DNA from: Lentzea cavernae
Lineage (GTDB): Bacteria > Actinomycetota > Actinomycetes > Mycobacteriales > Pseudonocardiaceae
Direction of reading: 5' to 3'
Assembly (NCBI RefSeq): GCF_014653695.1
Contig: NZ_BNAR01000001.1
Coordinates: 558,001-622,000 of the forward strand
DNA: 64,000 nucleotides
Shown here: positions 33,762-42,917 of the stretch, piece after piece
Layout: each line of letters starts with the position of its first letter
Numbering within the stretch: position 1 is the stretch's first letter
Translations under genes and position numbers: made by a program
The notes under the pieces: generated by a model
Seen by the model: only the letters and a program-made list of their open reading frames with translations
Told to the model about the DNA's origin: nothing
Databases searched by the model: none

Positions 33762-35306
33762 TCAGTCCTTCAGACCGCGGTAGGTGAAACTGCCGAAGTC
33801 GGCCCAGGACGTGCTCGGCGCACCGTCACTGGTCGCGTACAGTCCGATGTGGACACCGGTGAACCCGCCCGCGGCCTGGGTGCTGAGCATCCGGCCGTCA
33901 AACGGGTCCCCCAGCGGCTGCCAGTCCTCCGCACCGGAGGCGACGAGTGCCCGGTGTTCCTGGCCGGTGGCCTCGAAGCACAGCCGCACCACGCCCTGCG
34001 CCACCCGCGTCCGCGCCAGCACGTCCTCCCGTCCGGCGGCACGGCGCACGAGCGCGACCTCGCGGCCGGCGCCGAGCAGGAGCCGGACGTGGTGGTCGTC
34101 GTTCTGCAGCAGCACGAGTCCCGCCGCCTCGGTCGGTCCGGCCGGCGTGAAGTCGAGGTCGCAGGACGCGTGGAAGCTCTGGTGCTGCTGGCGACGCAGG
34201 ACGGCGCTCGGCGTGACCGGTTCGGCGATCGACTCCGGGCGCACCCGCAGCCGGAGGTGGCCGGGGCGGTCCGTCACCGACCAGAACACCTCATCCGGCG
34301 TGCGCAGGAACATCCACGCCGGGTCGAACGAGTCGAAGTCGTCGGTCGGACCGGTCTCCGGCCAGGGGTGGGCGGGCAGGCCGGGAACGTCGTACGCCGG
34401 CTCGACGCGGCCGGTGCCGGGGCTGAACACCGGGCCGCCCGCCTCCCACGTCACCGGCACGAGGAACGTCTCGCGGCCGAGGTTGTAGACGTAACCGCCG
34501 TACGGCCTGGTGGCGAGCAGCACGGCGAACCACTGGCCGTGCTGCGTGCGCACGAGGTCCGCGTGACCGGTCGCCGCGATCGGGTGGTCGCGGCCGAGGT
34601 GGCGGTGGGTCAGCACCGGGTTGAGCAGGGAGCCGCGATAGGGACCCGTGACCGAGTCCGCCGCCGCCACTACCACCGAGTGCTCGAAGTCGGTGCCGCC
34701 CTCCGCGCACAGCAACAGGTAGCGTTCGTCCACTTTGTACAGATGTGGTGCTTCGAGCCAGACGGAGTCGTGCGACGTGCCGCTCCACAGCACGTGCTCG
34801 TCACCGATGAGCTCCAGCTTCTCGGGGTCGAACTCGCGCAGGTACACCTCGGTCTGCCCGGGACGGCCGCCCGGCACCTCGCGGGTCGCCGTCCACCACG
34901 CCCGGCCGTCGTCGTCGAAGAACAGCGACGGGTCGAACCCGTCCGCCTCCGGCAGCCACCGCGGCTCCGACCACGCACCGGCCGGATCCTCGGCGGTCAC
35001 GACGAAGTTGCCGCTCTTCTCCAGGCCGTCGACCAGCGTGCACACCACGTAGAACACGCCGTCGTGGTGGCGGATCGTCGGCGCGTACAGGCCGCCGGAC
35101 GCCCGCACCCCCCGCAACGGCAGCTGGGAGGGCCGGTCCAGCACGTGGCCGAGCAGCCGCCAGTGCACGAGGTCCCGGCTGTGGTGGATCGGCAGACCCG
35201 GGAAGTACTCGAACGTCGAGGTGACCAGGTAGTAGTCCGATCCCGCCCGGCACACCGACGGATCGGGGTGCGAGCCGGGCAGGACCGGGTTCTCGAACTG
35301 TGCCAA
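33762..35306 (-). CDS. GH43 beta-xylosidase / arabinofuranosidase of the xylan locus
   Basis: This 514-residue enzyme lacks a signal peptide and should trim imported xylo-oligosaccharides. The catalytic base is D15 in GSHPDPSVCRAG. The modulator is in DGFDPSLFFDDDG and the general acid in WLEAPHLYKVDERYLL. A C-terminal beta-sandwich contains LRRQQHQSFHASCDLDF, the GH43_11-type block. The start is TTG at 35306, preceded by GCGGGAG and 13 bases after the xylanase stop, so it is the last gene of the xylan operon. It parallels the GH43 at 17355-18803. The release of xylose is more likely than arabinose given the neighbouring GH10 gene. Confidence 0.87.
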   Translation of the reverse strand: MAQFENPVLPGSHPDPSVCRAGSDYYLVTSTFEYFPGLPIHHSRDLVHWRLLGHVLDRPSQLPLRGVRASGGLYAPTIRHHDGVFYVVCTLVDGLEKSGNFVVTAEDPAGAWSEPRWLPEADGFDPSLFFDDDGRAWWTATREVPGGRPGQTEVYLREFDPEKLELIGDEHVLWSGTSHDSVWLEAPHLYKVDERYLLLCAEGGTDFEHSVVVAAADSVTGPYRGSLLNPVLTHRHLGRDHPIAATGHADLVRTQHGQWFAVLLATRPYGGYVYNLGRETFLVPVTWEAGGPVFSPGTGRVEPAYDVPGLPAHPWPETGPTDDFDSFDPAWMFLRTPDEVFWSVTDRPGHLRLRVRPESIAEPVTPSAVLRRQQHQSFHASCDLDFTPAGPTEAAGLVLLQNDDHHVRLLLGAGREVALVRRAAGREDVLARTRVAQGVVRLCFEATGQEHRALVASGAEDWQPLGDPFDGRMLSTQAAGGFTGVHIGLYATSDGAPSTSWADFGSFTYRGLKD

Positions 35307-35319
35307 GTGGACGCTCCCG

Positions 35320-36315
35320 CTAGGGGTTGAGCCGGGCGTACGCGGGCTTCGGCCTCAGGTTCTCGTCGAACAGGCAGGCCGCGCCCTCACCGGGGAACAC
35401 GTCCGGCACCCACGAGTGCCGGTCGGTGAAGCCCCAGGTGGTGAACTCGACGCACTTGCGCACGGCGTGGCAGGCGTCCCACACCTGGCCGAAGTAGCTC
35501 GCCTGCGCGTCCAGCTTCTCGGGCGTGACGGGCAACGGGATCCGCACGTCGGCCTCGGTGATCGCGACGTCCAGGCCGAGCGCGGCGAACCGGGCGATGT
35601 TCTCCTTCATGCCCGACGGGAACCCGTACATCAGCGAGAGGTGCCCCTGGATGCCGACGCCGTGGATCGGAACGCCCTGCCGCTTCAGCGACTTCACCAG
35701 CTCGTACGTCGCGTCGCTCTTGGGGTTGAGACCCTCGATGTTGTAGTCGTTGATGTACAGCTTGGCCTTCGGGTCGGCGGCGTGCGCCCAGCGGAACGCG
35801 TCGGCGATGTAGCGGTCGCCGAGCTTCTCCTGGAACACCGTCGGCCTGCGCGTGCCGTCCTCGTTGAACGCCTCGTTGACGACGTCCCACGCCCGGATCT
35901 TGCCGCGGTACCGGCCCGCCTCTGTCTTGATGTGGTCCTTGACGACACCGCGCAGCTCGGCGGCCTCGAGCCCGGCCACCCAGTCGGGCAGCTGGCTGTG
36001 CCACACCAGGGTGTGACCGCGGACGGTCTTGCCGGTCTTCTTGGCGTACTGGACGATCGCGTCCGCGCCGGACCAGTCGTACTGGCCGCGGACGGCTTCG
36101 ACGACGCCCCACTTCATCTCGTTCTCGGGCGTGACGCTGTCGAACTCGCGCGTCAGCACCTTCTTGTAGTCCGCTTCGGCGTTCAGGTGCTGGACGGCCA
36201 CCGCGCTGCCCACGTACCTGTTCGTGCTGTTCTTCAAGGGTCCTGCGGCGGAAGCGGGAACTGTCTGCGTCAGCAGCAACAGCGCGGCGATGCCGGCCGT
36301 CAATCGGGTGCGCAC
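35320..36315 (-). CDS. secreted endo-1,4-beta-xylanase, GH10
   Basis: This 331-residue exported enzyme cuts the xylan backbone into oligosaccharides for the importer encoded upstream. A Sec signal runs to about residue 24 (TQTVPASAAG). The barrel shows TPENEMKWG, RGHTLVWHSQLP, the acid/base E148 in WDVVNEAF and the nucleophile E254 in AITEADVR. The common family form of the last motif is TELD; here the Leu is Ala. CVEFTTWGFTDRHSWVP completes the active site. There is no carbohydrate-binding module, so it is a bare catalytic domain. The GTG at 36315 follows AAGGAGTG. The GH43 gene follows closely on the same transcript. Confidence 0.93.
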   Translation of the reverse strand: MRTRLTAGIAALLLLTQTVPASAAGPLKNSTNRYVGSAVAVQHLNAEADYKKVLTREFDSVTPENEMKWGVVEAVRGQYDWSGADAIVQYAKKTGKTVRGHTLVWHSQLPDWVAGLEAAELRGVVKDHIKTEAGRYRGKIRAWDVVNEAFNEDGTRRPTVFQEKLGDRYIADAFRWAHAADPKAKLYINDYNIEGLNPKSDATYELVKSLKRQGVPIHGVGIQGHLSLMYGFPSGMKENIARFAALGLDVAITEADVRIPLPVTPEKLDAQASYFGQVWDACHAVRKCVEFTTWGFTDRHSWVPDVFPGEGAACLFDENLRPKPAYARLNP

Positions 36316-36334
36316 GATTCACTCCTTTGTGAAG

Positions 36335-37150
36335 TCAGCCCTTCACCGAACCGGTGAGGCCTCCGACCATGCGGCGTTCGGCGAGCACGAAGAACGTGAG
36401 CGCGGGGATCATGGACAGCGCGGTGAAGGCGAGGATCTTCGCGGTGTCCTGGCTGTGCTCGGACTGGAACATCGCCACGCCGAGCGGGAGCGTGAAGTTG
36501 GTGGAGTCGTTGAAGACCAGCAACGGCAACAGGTAGAAGTTCCAGCTGGTGACGAACGCGAGCACCGACACCGTGATCAGCGCCGGGCGCGAGAGCGGCA
36601 GCAGGATCCGCCAGAAGAACCCGAGCTTGGCGGCGCCGTCGAGCAACGCCGCGTCCTCCAGCTCGCCGGGGATGGCGTTCATGAACGGCCGCAGGATCAC
36701 GATCGTGACGGGCAGCGAGAACGCGGCCTCCGGGATCGCGACGCCGAGCGGGTTCTCCAGCAGTCCCAGCTGGCGCAGCCACAGGTACAGCGGCAGCGTC
36801 GCCACGCCGAGCGGGAACAGCAGCCCGAGCGTGAAGAACGCGTAGAACGCCTCGCGGCCCTTGAACGCGTAGCGGGACAACGCGAACGCCGCCATCGCGC
36901 CGAGCACGACCGCCAGCGTCGTCGCGATCACGGCGATCAGCGCGCTGTTGCCGAGCAGCCGCCAGAACTGCGGCGAGCCCACCACCTCGGCGTAGTTGCT
37001 CCACACGAACGGGCCCGGCAGGCCCGCCGGCGAGGAGTTGATCTGCGCAGTGGTCCGGAAACCGCCCAGCACCACGAACAGCAGCGGTACCACCGTCATC
37101 CCGATGACGGCGAACGCGGCCAGGTAGCCGACGGTGTTGCGACGTGCCAT
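36335..37150 (-). CDS. xylo-oligosaccharide ABC transporter permease, MalG-like
   Basis: This 271-residue membrane protein is the second permease of a CUT1 importer. It has six hydrophobic segments, the docking loop ELEDAALLDGAAKLGFFWRILLP and the C-terminal ERRMVGGLTGSVKG, typical of the MalG/BxlG group. It starts one base after the MalF-like stop, so the two are translationally coupled. It lies just ahead of the xylanase gene with a 20-base gap. As with other actinobacterial CUT1 importers, no ATPase gene is linked, so a shared ATPase encoded elsewhere is expected. Confidence 0.88.
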   Translation of the reverse strand: MARRNTVGYLAAFAVIGMTVVPLLFVVLGGFRTTAQINSSPAGLPGPFVWSNYAEVVGSPQFWRLLGNSALIAVIATTLAVVLGAMAAFALSRYAFKGREAFYAFFTLGLLFPLGVATLPLYLWLRQLGLLENPLGVAIPEAAFSLPVTIVILRPFMNAIPGELEDAALLDGAAKLGFFWRILLPLSRPALITVSVLAFVTSWNFYLLPLLVFNDSTNFTLPLGVAMFQSEHSQDTAKILAFTALSMIPALTFFVLAERRMVGGLTGSVKG

Positions 37151-37151
37151 C

Positions 37152-38126
37152 TCAGCGCACTCCCGTCAACGCGCCGGCGGTGTCGCGACGCAGGGCGAAC
37201 CGTTGGTAGAACAACGCGAACACGAAGCAGATGACGAAGAGGATCACCGCGACCGCGCTGCCGAACCCGAACTCGTACCGCTTGAACCCGTGGTCGAACA
37301 GGTAGGTCGCCATCGTCGAGGACGCGTCGGCGGGACCGCCGAGCGTCATGATCCAGACCAGGTCGAACAGCTGCAGCGACCCGATCACCGACAGGAACAC
37401 CCAGATCCTGATCGTCGGTCCCAGCAACGGGAGCACGACGTGCCGGGTGGTCTGCCAGGCGCCCGCGCCGTCCAGCGCGGCCGCCTCCCGCAGCTCGGGC
37501 GGAACGCCCTGCAGGCCTGCCAGCAGCAGGATCACGCCGAACCCGATGTACTTCCACGTGATCACCACGAAGAGCGTGTAGAGCACGACCGACGGGTCGG
37601 CGAGCCACAGCTTCACGACCCCGCCGAGACCGACGCCGCGCAGGATCTCGTCGACGAAACCGCCCGGCTGCAACATGAGCAGCCAGATCACCGCGGTCAC
37701 GGCCTCGGACAGCACGTACGGCGCGAAGACCACCATGCGCAGGACGCTCCGGCCGCGCAGCTTCCGGTTGAGCAGCAACGCGAGGCCGATGCTCAGGGGC
37801 AGCTGCACGACGATGGACAGCGTGGCGATGATCAAGTTGTGCCCGATGGCGCCCTGGAAGACGTCACCGGAGAAGGCGTCGACGTAGTTGTCGAGGCCGA
37901 CGAAGTCCGTGAGCGGGCCGAAGCCGTTCCACGAGTAGAGGCTGTAGTACGCGGCCACGCCGATCGGCACGAGCACGAACCCCACGAACAACAGCAGAGC
38001 CGGTGTCAGAAGGAACGCGAGTTCGAGGCGGGTGCGGACTCTGGACCGCCGCCGGGTGCCCCCGGCCGCTGGCGCGTGCGGCACGGGGGCGGTCGGCGGC
38101 CGCGTGGTGATCGCGGCACTCATCAT
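37152..38126 (-). CDS. xylo-oligosaccharide ABC transporter permease, MalF-like
   Basis: This 324-residue membrane protein is the first permease of the importer. A Pro/Ala-rich cytoplasmic leader (about 35 residues) ends in basic RRRSRVR, and is followed by six membrane segments. SLYSWNGFGPLTDFVGLDNY after the first segment and the docking loop ELREAAALDGAGAWQTTRHV mark a MalF-type CUT1 permease. The ATG at 38126 overlaps the binding-protein stop (ATGA); a second ATG directly follows, so the exact start is one of two adjacent codons. It is the counterpart of the MalG-like protein encoded next. Confidence 0.88.
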   Translation of the reverse strand: MMSAAITTRPPTAPVPHAPAAGGTRRRSRVRTRLELAFLLTPALLLFVGFVLVPIGVAAYYSLYSWNGFGPLTDFVGLDNYVDAFSGDVFQGAIGHNLIIATLSIVVQLPLSIGLALLLNRKLRGRSVLRMVVFAPYVLSEAVTAVIWLLMLQPGGFVDEILRGVGLGGVVKLWLADPSVVLYTLFVVITWKYIGFGVILLLAGLQGVPPELREAAALDGAGAWQTTRHVVLPLLGPTIRIWVFLSVIGSLQLFDLVWIMTLGGPADASSTMATYLFDHGFKRYEFGFGSAVAVILFVICFVFALFYQRFALRRDTAGALTGVR

Positions 38127-39403
38127 TTGTTCCCGGCTGCTGCTTCGCTCACCGACTTGACGATGGTGTCGGGCCCGCCCTGCCCCGCGAAGAAGTTCGC
38201 GATGGCGTCGTTGAGGGCCTGGCCGACCTTGGTCGGGAAGGCGGTGTCGAAGTAGAGCTGCACGTGCGACGCCTTGGTCATGTTCGCGGCGATCACCTTG
38301 TGCGGCTCGCTCTTGAGCGCTGCCACGCCGGCAGGGGTCACCGGCAGACCGGAGTTGGTCTCGGCGAGGATCTTCTGGACGTCGTCGCCGACCAGGTGGC
38401 CCAGGAACTCGGCGCACGCGGTGGCCGCGCGAGTGGTGCAGGAGAACCCGTCACCGCCGCCGACCATCACGCTCGGATCGCCCTGTCCGCCCGGCACGCT
38501 CGGGAACGGGAACCAGCCGATCTTCGAGCCGATCTCCTTGTCCTCGGTGAGCGCCTGCATGACGTCGGGGTTCCAGTCGCCCTGCAGCTCCATGGCCGCC
38601 TTGCCGTTGGCCACCAGGCCCGCCGAGCTGCCCGCCCCCTGCTGAGCGGGCGTCCCGACGAACCCGTCCTGGAACGGTTTCGTGTCCAGGAAGCTCTTGA
38701 GGTTCTCGCCCGCCTTCAGGAAGCACGGGTCGGTGAGCTCGGTCTTCTCGACCGCCTTCTTCAGCGTGTCGACCGAGCACTGGCGCACCGCGAAGTACGC
38801 CCAGTAGAACGCGTCGGGCCAGCGGTCCTTGCCACCGATCGCGATCGGTGTCACGCCCGCGGTCTTCAACTTGGCGACGGCCGCGTTCAGCTCGTCCAGG
38901 GTGGTCGGCGGCGTGGTGATGCCCGCGCCGGCGAACACGTCCTTGCGGTACCAGAACCCGACCGCGTGCATCAGGTACGGCGCGCCGTACTGCTTGCCGC
39001 CGACCTTCCAGCCGTCGGCGTTCTTGGCCAGCGGGCCGATCCAGCCGGACGAGGCCTGGGTGATGTCCGCGATCTTGCCGGACTTCAGCTGGTCGGCGAG
39101 CGCACCGCCACCCCACTGCTGGAACAGGTCCGGCGGGGTGTTGCCCTGCAGGGCGAGCGGCACCTTGGTCTGGAACTGCTCGTTCTGCAGCGGTTCGATC
39201 GTGAACGAGGTGTTCGGGTGGGTCTTGTGGAAGTCGTCGGCGATCTGCTGCCACTTCGACTTCATCGGCTCGGTGGTCCGGTTGTGCCACCACGTGAGGG
39301 TCACGGGGCCTTCGGTGGAGGCGTCTGAGGCGCCACCACTACTGCACCCGGCCAGCACCATCGCCGCGGCGGCGAAGAGAGCAAGGGGCTTTCTGGAACG
39401 CAT
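38123..39403 (-). CDS. xylo-oligosaccharide-binding lipoprotein (CUT1 importer)
   Basis: This 426-residue exported binding protein heads the xylan operon. The lipobox MVLAGC sets the lipidated cysteine at residue 20. The mature part shows VTLTWWHNRTTEPMKSKW, ADDFHKTHPNTSFTI, QTKVPLALQGNTPPDLFQQW and PYLMHAVGFWYRKDVF, standard for the xylo-/cello-oligosaccharide-binding SBP_bac_1 family. The ATG at 39403 follows AGGAGTGG. The divergent LacI gene starts 122 bases away and a shared operator lies between them. The GH10 and GH43 genes of the same transcript point to xylo-oligosaccharides as ligand. Confidence 0.9.
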   Translation of the reverse strand: MRSRKPLALFAAAAMVLAGCSSGGASDASTEGPVTLTWWHNRTTEPMKSKWQQIADDFHKTHPNTSFTIEPLQNEQFQTKVPLALQGNTPPDLFQQWGGGALADQLKSGKIADITQASSGWIGPLAKNADGWKVGGKQYGAPYLMHAVGFWYRKDVFAGAGITTPPTTLDELNAAVAKLKTAGVTPIAIGGKDRWPDAFYWAYFAVRQCSVDTLKKAVEKTELTDPCFLKAGENLKSFLDTKPFQDGFVGTPAQQGAGSSAGLVANGKAAMELQGDWNPDVMQALTEDKEIGSKIGWFPFPSVPGGQGDPSVMVGGGDGFSCTTRAATACAEFLGHLVGDDVQKILAETNSGLPVTPAGVAALKSEPHKVIAANMTKASHVQLYFDTAFPTKVGQALNDAIANFFAGQGGPDTIVKSVSEAAAGNK

Positions 39404-39481
39404 TGGGGTCCACTCCTGACGACGTCGGCCGAGTTGGACTGCCTGTGTTGGGGCCAGAGACTCTCGCGGAAACCGGTCTCG

Positions 39482-39519
39482 TGTCAATCGTTGTCGATAA
39501 CGTTTTACACGGCTAGCCT
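39482..39519. promoter_or_regulatory. divergent promoter region of the xylan locus with LacI operator
   Basis: To the right, TTGTCG (39491-39496) and TAGCCT (39514-39519) are 17 bases apart and predict a start of transcription at about 39526, exactly the GTG of the LacI gene. To the left, TTGACA is read at 39482-39487 on the minus strand. The AACGTT-centred sequence GTCGATAACGTTTTAC (39493-39508) lies between the rightward -35 and -10, and just upstream of the leftward promoter. That is a position from which one repressor could control both. Confidence 0.6.
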
Positions 39520-39525
39520 GACCCG

Positions 39526-40539
39526 GTGCCCCCACGCTCTCGCGTCACGATCAAGGACGTCGCCGCTCAGGCCGGCGTCTCGGTAGCCACCGTGTCCAAG
39601 GTCCTCAACAACCGCTACGGCGTCTCCGCCGACACGTTCGCGCGGGTCACCGCCGTGATCAAGGACCTGGGGTACGAGGCGAGCCTCGTCGCTCAGAGCC
39701 TGCGCAACCACCGCACCAACGTCATCGGCATCCTCGTCGCCGACATCGAGCCGTTCAGCACCGAACTGCTCAAGGGCGCGGCGGACGCGATCCGCGGCAC
39801 CGGGTTCGAACTGGTCGTGTACTCGGCAGGGGGTCGCACGGGCGATCCCCAGGGCTGGGAGCAGCGGTACCTCACGCGGCTGAGCGGCACTCTCGTCGAC
39901 GGCGCCGTGCTGGTCACGCCGGCCGTCGACCTCGAAGGCCTGCCCGGAACCCCCGTCGTGGCCGTCGACCCGCACACCGGGCGCGCGGCGCTGCCCACGG
40001 TCGACTCCGACAACCTGCACGGCGGCCGGCTGGCCACCGAGCACCTGCTCGAGCTCGGCCACCGCAGGATCGCGATGCTGACCGGCCGCGAGGACCTGAA
40101 GTCCGCGCAGCAGCGCGAAACCGGCTACCGCGGAGCACTCGCCAGCGCCGGTGTCACGGTCGACGAGAACCTGGTCCGCCGCGGTGACTACGACGCGGAC
40201 GTGGCCGCCGCGTCGGCCCGCGACCTGCTGACCGGGCCCGACCGCCCGACCGCGATCTTCGCCGCCAACGACACCACCGCCATCGCTGCCATCGAGGCCG
40301 CCCTCGAGCTCGGCCTGCGCGTGCCGGAGGACCTCTCGGTGGTCGGCTTCGACAACATCCCAGAGTCCGCGCTGTGCACTCCGCCGCTCACCACGGTGGA
40401 ACAGCCGATCCGCGAGATGGGCCACCGCGCACTCGAGTTGCTGGTGCGGCTCATCAACGGCGACGAGCCCGCCGACACCCACATCACCCTGGGCACCGAC
40501 CTGGTCGTCCGGCAGTCGACCCGCCCACTGACCTCGTGA
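39526..40539 (+). CDS. LacI-family repressor of the xylan locus
   Basis: This 337-residue regulator has the helix-turn-helix RVTIKDVAAQAGVSVATVSK with hinge GYEASLVAQSLRNH, and a ligand domain with IGILVADIEPFSTELLKGA and FAANDTTAIAAIEAALELGL. It belongs to a different LacI subgroup from the three paralogues further left (SKVLNN instead of SYVLSGKR). The GTG start appears to coincide with the transcription start, so the mRNA may be leaderless. It is divergent from the xylan operon and is followed by a GH3 gene 10 bases after its stop. The inducer is presumably xylobiose or a related sugar. Confidence 0.88.
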   Translation: MPPRSRVTIKDVAAQAGVSVATVSKVLNNRYGVSADTFARVTAVIKDLGYEASLVAQSLRNHRTNVIGILVADIEPFSTELLKGAADAIRGTGFELVVYSAGGRTGDPQGWEQRYLTRLSGTLVDGAVLVTPAVDLEGLPGTPVVAVDPHTGRAALPTVDSDNLHGGRLATEHLLELGHRRIAMLTGREDLKSAQQRETGYRGALASAGVTVDENLVRRGDYDADVAAASARDLLTGPDRPTAIFAANDTTAIAAIEAALELGLRVPEDLSVVGFDNIPESALCTPPLTTVEQPIREMGHRALELLVRLINGDEPADTHITLGTDLVVRQSTRPLTS

Positions 40540-40549
40540 GGTTGTTCTC

Positions 40550-42850
40550 GTGACGACAGAAGCCACCACGCCGGAAGAGGTCTGGCGCGACCCGCACGCA
40601 CCTGTGGCCGACCGTGTGCGCGACCTCGTCGCCCGCATGACGCCGCAGGAGAAGATCGCGCAGCTGCAGGGGATCTGGGCCGGCATCGACGCCGCCGGCG
40701 AGATGGCCCCGCACCAGCACGAGTTCGCCGTGGCACCGCAGGACTTCGACGAGCTGACCCGCCACGGCATCGGCCAGCTCACCCGCGTCTTCGGCACCCG
40801 CCCGATCGCACCGGAGGTCGGCGCGCGCACGCTCGCCCGCACCCAGCGGCAGATCATCGAGGCGAGCCGCTTCGGGATTCCCGCCGTGGCGCACGAGGAG
40901 TGCCTGACCGGGCTGGCCGCGTGGCAGGCGACGGTGTACCCGTCCCCGCTGTGCTGGGGCGCCACCTTCGAACCGGACCTGGTGCGGCGCATGGCCGCGC
41001 GGATCGGCGATTCGATGCGCCGCCTCGGGATCCACCAGGGCCTGGCCCCCGTCCTCGACGTCACGCGCGACCTGCGGTGGGGCCGGGTCGAGGAGACCAT
41101 CGGAGAGGACCCGCACCTCGTCGGCACGACCGGCGCGGCCTACGTCGAGGGTCTCGAGTCGGCGGGGATCGTGGCCACGCTCAAGCACTTCGCCGGCTAC
41201 TCCGCCTCCCGCGCCGGGCGCAACCACGCCCCGGTGTCGATGGGGCCGCGCGAGTTCGCCGACGTGGTCCTGCCGCCGTTCGAGATGGCGCTGAAGGCCG
41301 GTGCCAGGTCGGTGATGAACTCCTACGCCGACAACGACGGCGTCCCCGCGGCCGCGGACCCGACGCTGCTCACCGACCGGCTGCGCGACGAGTACGGCTT
41401 CACCGGCACGGTGGTCGCCGACTACTTCTCGGTGGCGTTCCTGCACAAGCTGCACGCGGTCGCCGCCGGTCGCGAGGACGCGGCCGCACAGGCCCTGTCT
41501 GCCGGGATCGACGTCGAACTGCCCACTGTGGACTGCTTCGGCGAACCCCTGCTCGAAGGGCTCTACTTCAACCGGGTGGACGTCGCGGTCGTCGACAGGG
41601 CGCTGACCCGCGTGCTGACGCAGAAGATCGAGCTGGGACTGCTCGACCCGGACTACTCCCCCGCGCCCGACGCGAACCTCGACCTGGACGACGCGGAGTC
41701 CCGCGACCTCGCCCGCGAGGTGGCCGAGCGCTCGATCGTGTTGCTGCACAACGACGGCGTGCTGCCGCTGGCCGGCAGGCGACTGGCCGTCCTGGGGCCG
41801 CGGGCCGACGAGCCCGGCGCGATGATGGGCTGCTACTCGTTCCCGCTGCACGTCGGTGTGCACCACCCGGACGTCGAGATGGGCGTCGAGGTCACCACGG
41901 TGCTGGAGGCGTTGCGCGAGGACCACGACGTGGTGTTCGCGCGCGGATGTCCCGTGGTCGGCGGGACCGACGACGAGATCGCCGAGGCCGTCGAGGCCGC
42001 GCGGCAGGCGGACGTCTGCGTCGTCGTGCTGGGCGACAAGGCGGGGTTGTTCGGCAACGGCACGTCCGGCGAGGGCTGCGACGTCGCGGACCTGAAGCTG
42101 CCCGGCCGGCAGGAGGAACTGCTGGAGGCGGTGCTCGGCACCGGCATGCCGGTGGTGCTCGTGCTGCTGTCGGGCCGGCCCTACGACCTGTCCCGGCAGG
42201 CCGACCGGCTCGCCGCCGTCGTGTGCGGTTTCTACCCCGGCCAGGAAGGCGGGGCCGCGCTCGCGGCCGTGCTCGGCGGACGCGTCAACCCGTCCGGCAG
42301 GCTCCCGGTCAGCTTCCCGGGCGCCGGTTCGAGCCAGCCCTCGACCTATCTGAGCCCCCAGCTCGGCAGGCGCACCGAGGTCAGCACCGTCGACCCGACG
42401 CCGTTGTACCCGTTCGGGCACGGGCTTTCCTACGCGCCCGCCACGTGGGTGACGGCGGGGTGCGAGGAGCGCGAGTGGCCGACCGACGGCGACTGCCGGG
42501 TGCACGTGGTCGTGCGCAACGACATGGAGATCCCGACCGCCGAGGTCGTCCAGATCTACCTGCACGACCCGGTCGCGGAGGTCGCCCGGCCCGTCCGGCA
42601 GCTCATCGGCGCGGTGAAGGTCGACCTCGCCCCCGGCGAGACCCGCACCGTCACCGCGCGGCTGCACGCGGACCTCACCTCCTACACCGGTCGCGCCGGC
42701 CACCGCCAGGTCGACCCCGGCGACGTCGAGCTGCACGTCGGCACGTCCAGCGCGAACATCCACACCGCGCTGAAGCTCACGCTGACCGGGCCCGCCCGGC
42801 GGGTCGGGTTCGGCCGCACGACGACACCGGAGTTCACCACGAGTCCTTGA
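40550..42850 (+). CDS. GH3 beta-xylosidase / beta-glucosidase
   Basis: This 766-residue enzyme without signal peptide should finish xylo-oligosaccharide breakdown in the cytoplasm. The barrel has LAPVLDVTRDLRWGRVEET, ATLKHFAGYSASRAGRNHAP and the nucleophile D291 in VVADYFSVAFL. The second domain has VAERSIVLLHNDGVLPLAG and a GxKAGL region GDKAGLFGNGTSGEG. The protein ends with a fibronectin-like domain (VVVRNDMEIPTAEVVQIYL). Unlike the GH3 at 27589, it has neither the fascin-like insert nor an extra carbohydrate-binding module. The phrase ADYFSVAFLHKLH resembles GH3 enzymes acting on xylo-oligosaccharides. It starts with GTG 10 bases after the LacI gene, so the two are co-transcribed. Confidence 0.88.
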   Translation: MTTEATTPEEVWRDPHAPVADRVRDLVARMTPQEKIAQLQGIWAGIDAAGEMAPHQHEFAVAPQDFDELTRHGIGQLTRVFGTRPIAPEVGARTLARTQRQIIEASRFGIPAVAHEECLTGLAAWQATVYPSPLCWGATFEPDLVRRMAARIGDSMRRLGIHQGLAPVLDVTRDLRWGRVEETIGEDPHLVGTTGAAYVEGLESAGIVATLKHFAGYSASRAGRNHAPVSMGPREFADVVLPPFEMALKAGARSVMNSYADNDGVPAAADPTLLTDRLRDEYGFTGTVVADYFSVAFLHKLHAVAAGREDAAAQALSAGIDVELPTVDCFGEPLLEGLYFNRVDVAVVDRALTRVLTQKIELGLLDPDYSPAPDANLDLDDAESRDLAREVAERSIVLLHNDGVLPLAGRRLAVLGPRADEPGAMMGCYSFPLHVGVHHPDVEMGVEVTTVLEALREDHDVVFARGCPVVGGTDDEIAEAVEAARQADVCVVVLGDKAGLFGNGTSGEGCDVADLKLPGRQEELLEAVLGTGMPVVLVLLSGRPYDLSRQADRLAAVVCGFYPGQEGGAALAAVLGGRVNPSGRLPVSFPGAGSSQPSTYLSPQLGRRTEVSTVDPTPLYPFGHGLSYAPATWVTAGCEEREWPTDGDCRVHVVVRNDMEIPTAEVVQIYLHDPVAEVARPVRQLIGAVKVDLAPGETRTVTARLHADLTSYTGRAGHRQVDPGDVELHVGTSSANIHTALKLTLTGPARRVGFGRTTTPEFTTSP

Positions 42851-42917
42851 CGGCTCTCCCGCCGCCCGCCCGGTAACGTCCACTGCGGACGGACCTGGGC
42901 GGGCGGAGGGTGTTGCG

